A stretch of DNA of 8,341 nt from Desulfobacterales bacterium. Lineage in GTDB: Bacteria > Desulfobacterota > Desulfobacteria > Desulfobacterales > C00003106. Where the stretch lies: contig DAOVGD010000059.1 in NCBI GenBank assembly GCA_030672555.1, positions 1 to 8,341 of the forward strand. Reading direction: 5' to 3'. The notes beneath the pieces are model-generated. The model was not told the origin of the DNA, ran no database searches, and saw only the letters and a program-made list of their open reading frames with translations. Of the stretch, positions 1 through 6,564 are shown one piece after another. A program made the translations under genes and the position numbers. The stretch's first letter is position 1; each line of letters opens with the position of its first letter.

Positions 1-2
1 CC

Positions 3-497
3 GGAACAGGTCAAAGCCCGGTAGAAAAATTTCGCCGTCTCGCCTTTACCGGTATCCAGGTCGTTGACCCAAGCATCCTTGACTTCATCCCCAAACAAGC
101 CTTTTCAAGCAGTATAGACGTGTATCAGACCATGTCGGGATCCGGTCTCGGGATAAAAGGATATATTGCAAGCAATCATTATTGGCAGGACATAGGGAGC
201 TTCGAAGGATACCGCCAGGGAGTGCGCGATTGTCTAAAAGGCAGATGCCGGCTTCCGGATATTCTGCCGGAAACAGAGCGAACGTATCGCGGAAACAACC
301 TTGTCATGGGGACAAAGAGCGGGTTTGAAGGATGGAACTCAATCGGTGATAATGTAACTATCGGCGACAATTGTCTTATCTCTCGCTCCATTATATGGGA
401 TAACGTCACCATTGGTGATGGAGTTACTATAACAGACAGCATCGTAGGAGATGGAGCTGTGGTTGATACGTCGGTGTCGGGGAAGATGGTGGTATGA
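3..497 (+). CDS. NDP-sugar pyrophosphorylase / sugar-1-phosphate nucleotidyltransferase, C-terminal part (5' end outside window)
   Basis: The reading frame is open to the left edge of the window and ends in TGA at 495-497, giving the last 164 residues of a longer protein. The family joins an NTP to a sugar 1-phosphate in the cytoplasm to make an activated sugar. Visible features are FTGIQVVDPSILDFIP followed by a YxxM-type segment and GYIASNHYWQDIGSFEGY, the typical end of the Rossmann-like catalytic domain (COG1208 type). After that comes a run of hexapeptide repeats (SIGDNVTIGDNCLI, DNVTIGDGVTI, DSIVGDGAVV), which is a short left-handed beta-helix. The N-terminal GxGTRL nucleotide-binding loop is not in the window. 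A GTG at 120 could be mistaken for a start, but coding similarity clearly continues upstream of it. The AmgK-like kinase downstream suggests the two act in sequence on one sugar. P. putida MurU, as I recall it, lacks the beta-helix tail, so I do not assign murU; the sugar and NTP are unknown. Confidence 0.85.
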   Translation, partial: GTGQSPVEKFRRLAFTGIQVVDPSILDFIPKQAFSSSIDVYQTMSGSGLGIKGYIASNHYWQDIGSFEGYRQGVRDCLKGRCRLPDILPETERTYRGNNLVMGTKSGFEGWNSIGDNVTIGDNCLISRSIIWDNVTIGDGVTITDSIVGDGAVVDTSVSGKMVV

Positions 498-525
498 GAG
501 GTTTTGCTTGGATCAGAAACGGGAA

Positions 526-706
526 AATCCGAAATTCGAATATCGAAATCCGAAACAAATTCTAAATTCAAATATCAAATATTCAAAACGTTATCCGCGC
601 TTACGCAGTACTGGCTCCCTTGCGCCTGTCTGCGTGCGACGCACAGGCAGGAATCAAGAGCACAATCTTCCAAGTGATATTTTTTCGGATTTCTAATTTC
701 GGTTTT
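526..706. repeat. Intergenic A/T-rich inverted repeat element (TCCGAAATTCGAA family)
   Basis: The left arm (526-589) is a degenerate string of CGAAAT, TTCAAATAT and ATCCGAAA words. The right arm (681-706, TTTTTCGGATTTCTAATTTCGG) reads on the other strand as CCGAAATTAGAAATCCGAAAA and matches 529-557 apart from a gap of about six bases. The arms enclose about 90 bp with no supportable ORF but a compact hairpin (624-648). This kind of sequence is familiar as dispersed intergenic filler in Desulfobacterota-like genomes; that statement is from general knowledge, not from a search. It fills most of the 246-bp gap between the nucleotidyltransferase and the kinase. Confidence 0.5.
624..648. repeat. 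Small GC-rich hairpin between the nucleotidyltransferase and kinase genes
   Basis: GCCTGT (624-629) pairs with ACAGGC (643-648), and GCGT (632-635) pairs with ACGC (639-642). The loop is GCG and there is a two-base CT bulge on the left side, giving a 10-bp stem that is far more GC-rich than its surroundings. No T-tract follows directly, so an intrinsic terminator is unlikely. A dispersed palindromic unit is the simpler reading. Confidence 0.5.
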
Positions 707-743
707 ATTCATAGCGATGTAAAAATCTGGGAATGCACTCTAT

Positions 744-1751
744 ATGATTCAACTAATCAAAAAAACATTCAAATTGATCTACCCCGACTTGGCCGCTAAT
801 GACATCACTCTAACCCCGTTAAAAGGAGATGGATCGGATCGACAATGGCATAGGGCTTCTTGTGGTGGTAAGTCGATAATCGTTGTAGACCACGGCCCAC
901 CAACTAACAAAGGTGTTTCAGAGGCAGATGCCTTTGCAGCGATCGGGAGACACCTGAAAAAGTCAGGGGTTCCTGTCCCGGAAATCTACGCCTATGACCG
1001 AGCCTCCGGCATTATTCTCCTGGAAGATCTTGGAGATACCCACCTTCAGGGTGTTATCAAAAATGAACATAATAAGAAATGCGTCACGGCACACTACCAA
1101 GCGGTAATCGATCGCCTCATTATTATGCAGATTAAGGCAAAAGAAGACTTTGACTTGAGGAACTGCCTCGAGACCCCGTATTATGACGTGGAGATCATCC
1201 TTAATCGTGAATCCCGCTATTTTGTAGAGGCATTTTTGAATGGTTATTTAGGGCTTGATGTAGACTTTCAGGACCTTGCGGATGAATTCCTCATCATTGC
1301 CAGGAATGCCCTGTCAAATCAAATTACCGGTTTTCTCCATCGCGACTTCCAGTCCAGGAATATTCTCGTTAGAAATGGAAAATACTACTTTATCGACTTT
1401 CAGAGCGGGCGTCTGGGCCCCCTCCAATACGACCTTGCATCCCTGTTGATAGATCCATATGTAGAGCTTCGAGAAGATGTTCAGCAAGATCTACTGAGAT
1501 ATTATATAAGACAGCTCTCTGATCGGATCGTCTTTGACGCCGACGTATTTTTAGAGATATATCAATACAACGCCTTAAACCGAAATCTGCAGATACTCGG
1601 CGCCTTTGCCTATCTGAGCGGTGTAAAAGGAAAAGACGGATTTCGCGCATATATCCCGGCGGCATGGAAAAGCCTCCGCGCCCGAGTTGAAAGAGTCGCG
1701 GTAAAAAGTTGCCCAAAGCTAACTAACGTAGTAAATACAATAATGAAGTAA
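744..1751 (+). CDS. AmgK-like sugar kinase of the aminoglycoside phosphotransferase (APH/COG3178) family
   Basis: A 335-residue cytoplasmic kinase of the protein-kinase-like APH fold. Visible motifs in order are a glycine-containing GDGSDRQWHR near residues 28-37 (the position of the GDxSxRRYxR motif in COG3178 proteins), ILLEDLGD at 91-98, the catalytic loop HRDFQSRN at 199-206 (catalytic Asp201, Asn206), the metal-binding IDFQ at 217-220, and YDLASLL at 229-235. YNALNRNLQILGAFAYL and the C-terminal FRAYIPAAW are also typical. Characterised AmgK phosphorylates MurNAc or GlcNAc at the anomeric position, and its partner MurU then activates the product. The adjacent nucleotidyltransferase gene supports an analogous anomeric kinase here, but the substrate is inferred. 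The ATG at 744 has only a weak upstream purine stretch (CTGGGA at 728-733). APH Pfam matches often lead to an antibiotic-resistance label, and nothing here supports that. Confidence 0.8.
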   Translation: MIQLIKKTFKLIYPDLAANDITLTPLKGDGSDRQWHRASCGGKSIIVVDHGPPTNKGVSEADAFAAIGRHLKKSGVPVPEIYAYDRASGIILLEDLGDTHLQGVIKNEHNKKCVTAHYQAVIDRLIIMQIKAKEDFDLRNCLETPYYDVEIILNRESRYFVEAFLNGYLGLDVDFQDLADEFLIIARNALSNQITGFLHRDFQSRNILVRNGKYYFIDFQSGRLGPLQYDLASLLIDPYVELREDVQQDLLRYYIRQLSDRIVFDADVFLEIYQYNALNRNLQILGAFAYLSGVKGKDGFRAYIPAAWKSLRARVERVAVKSCPKLTNVVNTIMK

Positions 1752-1797
1752 TTGTAAATTGAGGAATTCCATAGAAAGTAGGCAGTAAGGCCATTTA

Positions 1798-1958
1798 ACG
1801 GTGGGCAATGCCCACCCCACAATATTGCAAATAAAACTCTGAAATGGCTAATCTTTCGTAGGGTGGGCATTGCCCACCGTCTTCAGCTACAATATTGCAA
1901 GTAAGACTCTGAAATGGCTAATCTTTCGTAGGGTGGGCATTGCCCACCGTTTTCAGCT
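1798..1958. repeat. Palindromic REP-like repeats with a 70-bp tandem duplication
   Basis: The 17-bp palindrome GGTGGGCAATGCCCACC occurs at 1800-1816, and its reverse-orientation form GGTGGGCATTGCCCACC at 1862-1878 and 1932-1948. Each has 8-bp arms around one central base. The 20 bp at 1798-1817 are an exact reverse complement of both 1861-1880 and 1931-1950. The latter two lie in a direct duplication, 1819-1888 and 1889-1958, which differs at only three of 70 positions. The first palindrome therefore stands outside the duplication and faces the other way. The gap has no ORF or transposase. Similar GTGGGCATTGCCCAC palindromes are familiar dispersed repeats in several bacterial phyla (general knowledge). 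Confidence 0.85.
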
Positions 1959-1974
1959 TATCAGCCATGAACGG

Positions 1975-2002
1975 TTATCACTTAGCAACCTTTTGATAAA
2001 AT
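1975..2002 (+). promoter_or_regulatory. Candidate sigma-70-type promoter for the SBP gene
   Basis: TTATCA (1975-1980, four of six matches to TTGACA) is followed after 16 bp by TAAAAT (1997-2002, five of six matches to TATAAT). A transcript starting near 2009 would have a leader of about 45 nt. This is a pattern match only. It sits just downstream of the palindromic repeats, so the SBP gene could have its own transcript even if the upstream kinase mRNA ends in the repeats. Confidence 0.35.
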
Positions 2003-2037
2003 TGACCAAAAAAAGGAAATTCCTCTGCGATTAAATT

Positions 2038-2051
2038 AGGAGAAAGTCTCC
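2038..2051 (+). promoter_or_regulatory. Ribosome binding site inside a small hairpin
   Basis: AGGAGA at 2038-2043 is a good Shine-Dalgarno sequence with 10 nt between AGGAG and the TTG codon at 2053, which decides the start. The same bases form a perfect inverted repeat: GGAGA (2039-2043), loop AAG, TCTCC (2047-2051). Folding would hide the Shine-Dalgarno. A 5-bp stem is weak, so a regulatory effect is possible but unproven. Confidence 0.5.
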
Positions 2052-2052
2052 G

Positions 2053-3663
2053 TTGAAAATTAAATACATACTACTTGCTTTTCCGGCCATTCTGATCATT
2101 TTACTGAGTATCAACTTCATATACGTCTCCACCAAGTCGAGGCCGGAACAAAACCAGTTGGTCATTGGATCGATTGGCGATGCTTCTTTTCTCAATCCTG
2201 TCCTTGCCCAGGACTCTGCATCGAGCGATGTTAACTCCTTCATCTTCAGCGGGCTTTTAAAATATAACGAAGAACTCCAACTGACCGGGGATCTGGCTGA
2301 ATCATGGACAGTTTCTCCCGGCCCCAAGCCCCAGATTACATTTCACTTGCGAAAAGGGGTTCGATGGCATGACGGCCACCCATTCACTGCCGACGATGTC
2401 AGGTTCACCTATGAGACAATCATGGATGAAAAGACCAATACAGTTCGAAGGAGCGACTATGAACTGGTCGAAAAGGTGGAGGCGCTCGACCCGCACACCG
2501 TGCGCGTGACATACAAAGAGCCCTTCTCACCCGCTCTTGAGACCTGGGCTATAGGAATTATTCCGGAACATCTCTTAAAAGGGAAAGATATCAATACCGC
2601 CCCATTTAACCGAAATCCCATAGGAACCGGTCCGTTTGTCTTTGATTCCTGGGTAAGTGATGAAAAAATAGTCCTTGCGGCAAATCCCGATTATTTTGAG
2701 GGGAAGCCCCATCTTGACCGTATCGTCTACCGCATCATCCCTGAAACATCTCTTAGTGAAATAGAGATCCTGACCGGAGGTATAGATTATACCGGAGTCT
2801 TTCCCCACCAATACGAAAGGATAAAGAAAAATCCTAAACTTCAGGTTTACCGTCAACCAAGCCTCGGCTATACCTATATCGGTTACAACCTTGAAAACCC
2901 TCTTTTTCAGGATAAAAGAGTCCGCCAGGCGCTTACCTGTGCTATCAACAGAAAGGAAATTGTGCGATACGTCCTTTATGGTCTCGGACAAATCGCTACA
3001 GGCCCCTTCCCTAATCACCTGTGGTATGCGGACAAGACAATTCAGCCGTTCCCTTATGATCCCGAAAAGGCGAAGAGGCTCCTTTATGAAGCCGGCTGGA
3101 GAGATACGGATGGAGACAACCTTCTTGACAGAGACGGCAATCCATTCTCATTTCGTCTGATAACCAATAGTGGGAACGATATACGGCGTGACGTTGGCGT
3201 GCTTGTACAGAGATATTTTAAAGAAATAGGGCTTGATGTAGAGCTTCAGATTTACGAGTGGTCGGTCTTTTTGAAGAACTTTATCAACCCGAGGCACTTT
3301 GATGCCTGTATCCTTGGTTGGAGCCTGAGCGTAGACCCTGATGCCTACAGTATATGGCATTCAAGCCAGATCGAAGGGGGGTTCAATTTTGTCGGATACA
3401 GCAACCCGGTTGTGGATCAACTATGGGTAGAAGGGCGTCGATCCTTTGATATCAAAAAGCGAACAGAAATCTATCACCAGATACATCGCCTGATACACGA
3501 AGACCAGCCATACACCTTCCTTTACGTACCCGACTCCACGCCGGCCCTAAGCGTAAAATTCAAACGCCTAATTGTAGATGCTGAAGGGAAAGAGACAATA
3601 GTACCGATTAAGATGACCAAGGGTGGGTTACTATTTAATATTCATGAATGGATAGTCCCTTAA
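2053..3663 (+). CDS. ABC transporter solute-binding protein, peptide-binding type (SBP_bac_5, DppA/OppA-like)
   Basis: A 536-residue periplasmic solute-binding protein that would deliver oligopeptides or a similar ligand to an ABC permease. It starts at TTG 2053, supported by AGGAG at 2038-2042. Residues 1-25 are a basic start (MKIK) plus a long hydrophobic stretch (YILLAFPAILIILLSI), so it is exported. There is no lipobox cysteine, so it is either cleaved and soluble or kept as an N-terminal membrane anchor. Family signatures are SFLNPVLAQDSASSDV (46-60), LAESWTVS (81-88), KGVRWHDGHPFTADDVRFTYE (101-121), PIGTGPFVFDSW (189-200) and DKRVRQALTCAINRKEIV (287-304). An acidic loop DTDGDNLLDRDG at 351-362 is common in this family. 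Length is normal. No permease or ATPase gene lies next to it: upstream is a sugar kinase and downstream is topA, convergent. It may be an orphan SBP, or its transporter is elsewhere. Ligand identity cannot be read from the sequence. Confidence 0.9.
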   Translation: MKIKYILLAFPAILIILLSINFIYVSTKSRPEQNQLVIGSIGDASFLNPVLAQDSASSDVNSFIFSGLLKYNEELQLTGDLAESWTVSPGPKPQITFHLRKGVRWHDGHPFTADDVRFTYETIMDEKTNTVRRSDYELVEKVEALDPHTVRVTYKEPFSPALETWAIGIIPEHLLKGKDINTAPFNRNPIGTGPFVFDSWVSDEKIVLAANPDYFEGKPHLDRIVYRIIPETSLSEIEILTGGIDYTGVFPHQYERIKKNPKLQVYRQPSLGYTYIGYNLENPLFQDKRVRQALTCAINRKEIVRYVLYGLGQIATGPFPNHLWYADKTIQPFPYDPEKAKRLLYEAGWRDTDGDNLLDRDGNPFSFRLITNSGNDIRRDVGVLVQRYFKEIGLDVELQIYEWSVFLKNFINPRHFDACILGWSLSVDPDAYSIWHSSQIEGGFNFVGYSNPVVDQLWVEGRRSFDIKKRTEIYHQIHRLIHEDQPYTFLYVPDSTPALSVKFKRLIVDAEGKETIVPIKMTKGGLLFNIHEWIVP

Positions 3664-3761
3664 TCCCTCAATCCGCAATCTTCAATCTTCAATCTTCAAT
3701 CGCCAAACCTCAATCATCAATCCCTCAATTCCTAAATTCATAAATCCCTAAACCCCTAAAT
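3664..3761. repeat. Low-complexity spacer between convergent genes, with (CAATCTT)3
   Basis: Three perfect tandem copies of CAATCTT occupy 3676-3682, 3683-3689 and 3690-3696, followed by a partial CAATC. The rest is built of related words: CTCAATCC, CTCAATTCCTAAATTCAT and AAATCCCTAAACCCCTAAATTCAT. Reverse-strand relatives (ATTGAGGAATT) occur near 1759-1768 and 7850-7865. I see no GC-rich stem with a T-tract, so termination of the two converging transcripts is not explained by a classical hairpin. Confidence 0.7.
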
Positions 3762-6074
3762 TCATTTCTCATACTTGCATTTTTTATTCATACAGGCAAG
3801 AAACTCTCCCTTCTTTTTGGTGGATTTTTCTACAAGGTAGGGTGCGCCGCACTCCGGGCACTTTTCAGGGACGGGTTTGTTCCATATAGCAAAGCTGCAC
3901 TCCGGATAACGACTGCAACCGTAAAAAATCTTCCCCTGTCGCGACCGGCGTGTTACCAGTTCACCATCGCAACCATCTTCCGGACACTGTACACCCGTGC
4001 TGTGAGGAGGAGCGTTGTTCTCTCCTGTTAAAGACCGGGTATTCTTACAGTCGGGATATCCTGAGCAGGCCAAAAACGGTCCATACCGGCCTTCTTTGCG
4101 AACCATCGGCTTTCCGCATTTTTCGCATATCTCGTTGGTAGCTTCCTCCTTTGGCGATTCGACTATGCGAATCTCGCCTTTTTCGCCACGGGTAAAATTG
4201 CTGGTAAAGGTACATTGCGGGTAAGCGGGACAAGCAAGAAAGGGGCCGTTTTTTCCAACCTTAATCTTTAGTTGCTCTCCGCACTTGGGGCACGGGATAT
4301 CCGTAGCAACCCCCTTGTTGTTCTCTTTGGCAATACCGGCATCGACCCGTTTTAAAACTTTTTCAAACGGGCCGTAAAACTCGGCAAGGGCCTCAACCCA
4401 TCCTTTCTTCCCTTCCGCGATCTCGTCCAGATTCTCTTCCATGTGGGCTGTAAAAGATACGTTTAAGATATCAGGAAAGTTCTCCACCAGGAAATCGGTC
4501 ACAATAAAGCCTAATTCCGTAGGCCTGAAATATCTCTTTTCAAGACTTGTATAGCCCTTGGCCTGGATCGTACTTAATATCGCGGCATAGGTACTCGGCC
4601 TGCCAATACCGTTTTCCTCAAGCTCTTTGACCAGAGACGCCTCTGAAAATCTGGGGGGGGGCTGGGTAAAATGCTGCTTCGGGATAAGCTCCAAGCATTT
4701 TAAGACCATCCCTTTATGCAATTGGGGAAGAACCGTCCCTTTTTTACCGTTTTTGTTATTATTGTTTTCGGCTGCAACAGTATACAATGCCATGAATCCG
4801 TCAAATCCTATTACAGAACCCGTGGCTAAAAACTCATGGGAATCGGCTGCTACGGTTACGCTTGTCTGATCGATAAGGGCCGGATTCATCTGAGATGCCA
4901 CAAAACGCTGCCAGATCAACCGATACAGAGCAAGCTGGCCTTCAGATAGAAAGGATGCAACCTTTTCGGGCGTATTAAAGACCGAGGTAGGGCGGATTGC
5001 TTCATGTGCATCCTGCACCTTTTTCTTGTTTTGGTAGAAAACAGGTTTCTTAGGAAGGTAGGGGTTGCCATACTCCTTATTGATCAGATCGCGGGCCTCT
5101 TCCACAGCCTCCGGCGCAACCCGGGTCGAATCGGTTCGCATATACGTGATCAGCCCGACAGGCTCACCCGGGCCTTGATCCACTCCCTCATACAACTGCT
5201 GCGCTAACGTCATGGTCTTTTTAGCGGAAAAGCGCAATCTGTTAATAGCGTCCTGTTGAAGCTTGCTGGTAGTAAATGGAGGATAAGGATATCGCTTGCG
5301 TCTCTTTTTTACTACAGCCGTTACCCTAAAATCGGCTCCTTGCAACGCCTTTACAATCTTTCCTGCCGTTGCTTCATCCGGGATGGTGATCTTCTCCCCG
5401 GCTTTTCTGTCGGCCGGCGTTATGATCTTTTTGCCGTCTTCTTTTATCAAGCGGGCAGTAAAAGGAGGTGGGTTCTCCCCTTCCAGTCCAGCGGTAATAG
5501 ACCAGTATTCTTCGGAAACAAATTGCTCTATCTCTCGCTCCCTCTCACAAACAATCCGCACCGCCACTGATTGTACGCGTCCGGCGCTCAACCCTCGCTT
5601 GATCTTTCGCCACAAGATCGGGGATATCTGATAACCCACCAAACGATCCAGTATTCGCCGCGCCTGCTGGGACTCGAATCGTTCACGGTTAAGGGGCTCA
5701 GGAGCAGACATCGCCGTTTTGATCGCCGTTTCGGTCAGTTCGTGAAACAGGACCCTGTGAAAAGTCCTCCCTTTCTTTTTCAGCACCTCGGCAGTATGCC
5801 ACGCGATCGCCTCCCCTTCCCGGTCCGGGTCAGGCGCCAGATAGATTGTGTCAACAGACTGTGCCGCCTTTTTTAGGTTACGTATTACCTTTTCCTTCCC
5901 TTTTATTGTCTTATAAACAGGTTGGAAACCATCCTCGATATTGATCCCTAATTCCTTTTGCGGAAGGTCCTTGATATGTCCCACGGTTGCTGCCACGTCA
6001 AACTTGCGGCCCAGATATTTCTTGATTGTTCGAACTTTAGTAGGAGACTCCACAACTATCAACTGCTTGCTCAT
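3762..6074 (-). CDS. topA: DNA topoisomerase I (type IA)
   Basis: A complete 770-residue type IA topoisomerase, which relaxes negative supercoils by single-strand passage through a 5'-phosphotyrosine link. The N-terminal TOPRIM domain shows IVVESPTK (Glu9) and the metal-binding DPDREGE (Asp82, Asp84, Glu86). The catalytic tyrosine is Tyr311 in GLITYMRTDS, followed by Arg313. HEAIRPT (357-363), PPPRFSEASLVKELEENGIGRPSTYA (472-497) and the core end LGFIVTDFL are present. The C-terminus has four Cys4 zinc ribbons: Cys595/598/615/621, 650/653/670/676, 697/702/720/726 and 739/742/761/766. Length fits non-enteric bacteria (E. coli 865). The ATG at 6074 has GAGGT about 11 nt upstream (complement of 6086-6090). 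An Asn-rich stretch at 436-442 (ENNNNKNGKKG) is a loop oddity. A run of nine C on the coding strand (complement of 4653-4661) encodes part of the PPPR motif. It lies downstream of dprA, separated by the four-helix-bundle gene. Confidence 0.97.
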   Translation of the reverse strand: MSKQLIVVESPTKVRTIKKYLGRKFDVAATVGHIKDLPQKELGINIEDGFQPVYKTIKGKEKVIRNLKKAAQSVDTIYLAPDPDREGEAIAWHTAEVLKKKGRTFHRVLFHELTETAIKTAMSAPEPLNRERFESQQARRILDRLVGYQISPILWRKIKRGLSAGRVQSVAVRIVCEREREIEQFVSEEYWSITAGLEGENPPPFTARLIKEDGKKIITPADRKAGEKITIPDEATAGKIVKALQGADFRVTAVVKKRRKRYPYPPFTTSKLQQDAINRLRFSAKKTMTLAQQLYEGVDQGPGEPVGLITYMRTDSTRVAPEAVEEARDLINKEYGNPYLPKKPVFYQNKKKVQDAHEAIRPTSVFNTPEKVASFLSEGQLALYRLIWQRFVASQMNPALIDQTSVTVAADSHEFLATGSVIGFDGFMALYTVAAENNNNKNGKKGTVLPQLHKGMVLKCLELIPKQHFTQPPPRFSEASLVKELEENGIGRPSTYAAILSTIQAKGYTSLEKRYFRPTELGFIVTDFLVENFPDILNVSFTAHMEENLDEIAEGKKGWVEALAEFYGPFEKVLKRVDAGIAKENNKGVATDIPCPKCGEQLKIKVGKNGPFLACPAYPQCTFTSNFTRGEKGEIRIVESPKEEATNEICEKCGKPMVRKEGRYGPFLACSGYPDCKNTRSLTGENNAPPHSTGVQCPEDGCDGELVTRRSRQGKIFYGCSRYPECSFAIWNKPVPEKCPECGAPYLVEKSTKKKGEFLACMNKKCKYEK

Positions 6075-6150
6075 GTTAAGTTAAGACCTCGATGTTTGTA
6101 ATAATAATTAGAACTCAGTTTTTCACAGGTATACGCAGATACAAATCACT

Positions 6151-6178
6151 GTTACGGGTTACGAGTTACGGGTTGCGG
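6151..6178. repeat. 7-bp tandem array (GTTACGR)4, arm at the 3' side of the four-helix-bundle gene
   Basis: Four head-to-tail 7-mers, GTTACGG, GTTACGA, GTTACGG and GTTGCGG, run directly into GTTT and the TAA stop (complement of 6182-6184) of the small gene. The same 7-mers, in opposite orientation, lie just upstream of that gene (6565-6585). The pair therefore faces inward or outward around one gene. The period of exactly seven and the mirror placement are directly visible. Confidence 0.8.
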
Positions 6179-6181
6179 GTT

Positions 6182-6550
6182 TTACTTCCATTCCGCCTCT
6201 ACGTATTGAATGAATCTGTTGATTTTGCCACCCAGTTCATCGTAAGTGTCAAAAAAGAATTGCATTTCCTTTTCATCAAGTTCATGTATGTCGTTTATAA
6301 AATTGAGATGAAGAATTGTCTCGTCACATGACGCATGCGCATAAACCAGAAACTTAATAAAGTCTGCTTTATATTTCTTTCGTCCATAACCCTCAACGAT
6401 ACAAGATGCAACTCCTTTAGACGCTCTTCTCAGCTGACTTCCCTCCTCATACATTTCGTATCTGGGAAGTTTTAATGACATCTTATGAACTTTAACTGCC
6501 AAGTCATACGACAACCTGTAAATATCTAACTCTTTATAAGTCTTCATCAT
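6182..6550 (-). CDS. Four-helix-bundle protein, 23S rRNA intervening-sequence (IVP) family
   Basis: A 122-residue, highly helical protein recognised as the TIGR02436 / PF05635 family. The signature runs ELDIYRLSYDLAVKVHKMSLKLPRYE (7-32), EEGSQLRRASKGVASCIVEGYGRKK (35-59), then two amphipathic helices (63-83 and 93-117). The family was named for ORFs inside 23S rRNA insertions, but most members lie far from rRNA and form small oligomeric bundles; Avd, the accessory protein of diversity-generating retroelements, is related. No reverse transcriptase or rRNA is present here, so its function is unknown. Two ATGs (6550 and 6547) follow the AAAGAGGT purine stretch (complement of 6551-6558); GAGGT touches the first ATG, so the second is better spaced. 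The gene sits between dprA and topA and is bracketed by inverted GTTACGR arrays, which suggests it was inserted as a unit into an older dprA-topA string. Confidence 0.88.
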   Translation of the reverse strand: MMKTYKELDIYRLSYDLAVKVHKMSLKLPRYEMYEEGSQLRRASKGVASCIVEGYGRKKYKADFIKFLVYAHASCDETILHLNFINDIHELDEKEMQFFFDTYDELGGKINRFIQYVEAEWK

Positions 6551-6564
6551 ACCTCTTTCTTAAC

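Noticed and set aside
451..696. Plus-strand 81-codon frame overlapping the nucleotidyltransferase end and the repeat gap
   Set aside because: It is composed largely of translated repeat words (PKFEYRNPKQILNSN), typical of repeat DNA and not of a protein.
744..1751. Aminoglycoside resistance phosphotransferase
   Set aside because: The APH fold is present, but the motif set (GDGSDRQWHR, LLEDLGD, HRDFQSRN, IDFQSGRLGP) is that of AmgK-like COG3178 kinases, and the neighbour is a sugar nucleotidyltransferase.
1800..1816. Intrinsic terminator of the kinase gene
   Set aside because: The palindrome is a good stem, but it has a one-base centre and no T-tract on its 3' side; a repeat element explains it better.
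1819..1958. CRISPR array
   Set aside because: There are only two contiguous 70-bp units and no variable spacers; it is a tandem duplication carrying a palindrome.
2003..2036. Second promoter TTGACC ... TAAATT upstream of the SBP gene
   Set aside because: The spacing between the two boxes is about 24 bp, which is too long for a sigma-70 promoter.
2575..3018. Minus-strand open frame of 147 codons antisense to the SBP gene
   Set aside because: It has no recognisable family features and overlaps a gene with strong conserved motifs, so it is a shadow frame.
5256..5876. Plus-strand open frames antisense to topA
   Set aside because: They run opposite the conserved topA core, show no domain-like sequence, and their translations look like reverse-frame coding.
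6092..6331. Plus-strand 79-codon frame across the GTTACGR array
   Set aside because: It lies antisense to the four-helix-bundle gene and translates repeat sequence; there is no plausible ribosome binding site or family match.
6182..6550. Intervening sequence inside a 23S rRNA gene
   Set aside because: The flanking sequence is protein coding (dprA and topA); there is no rRNA on either side.
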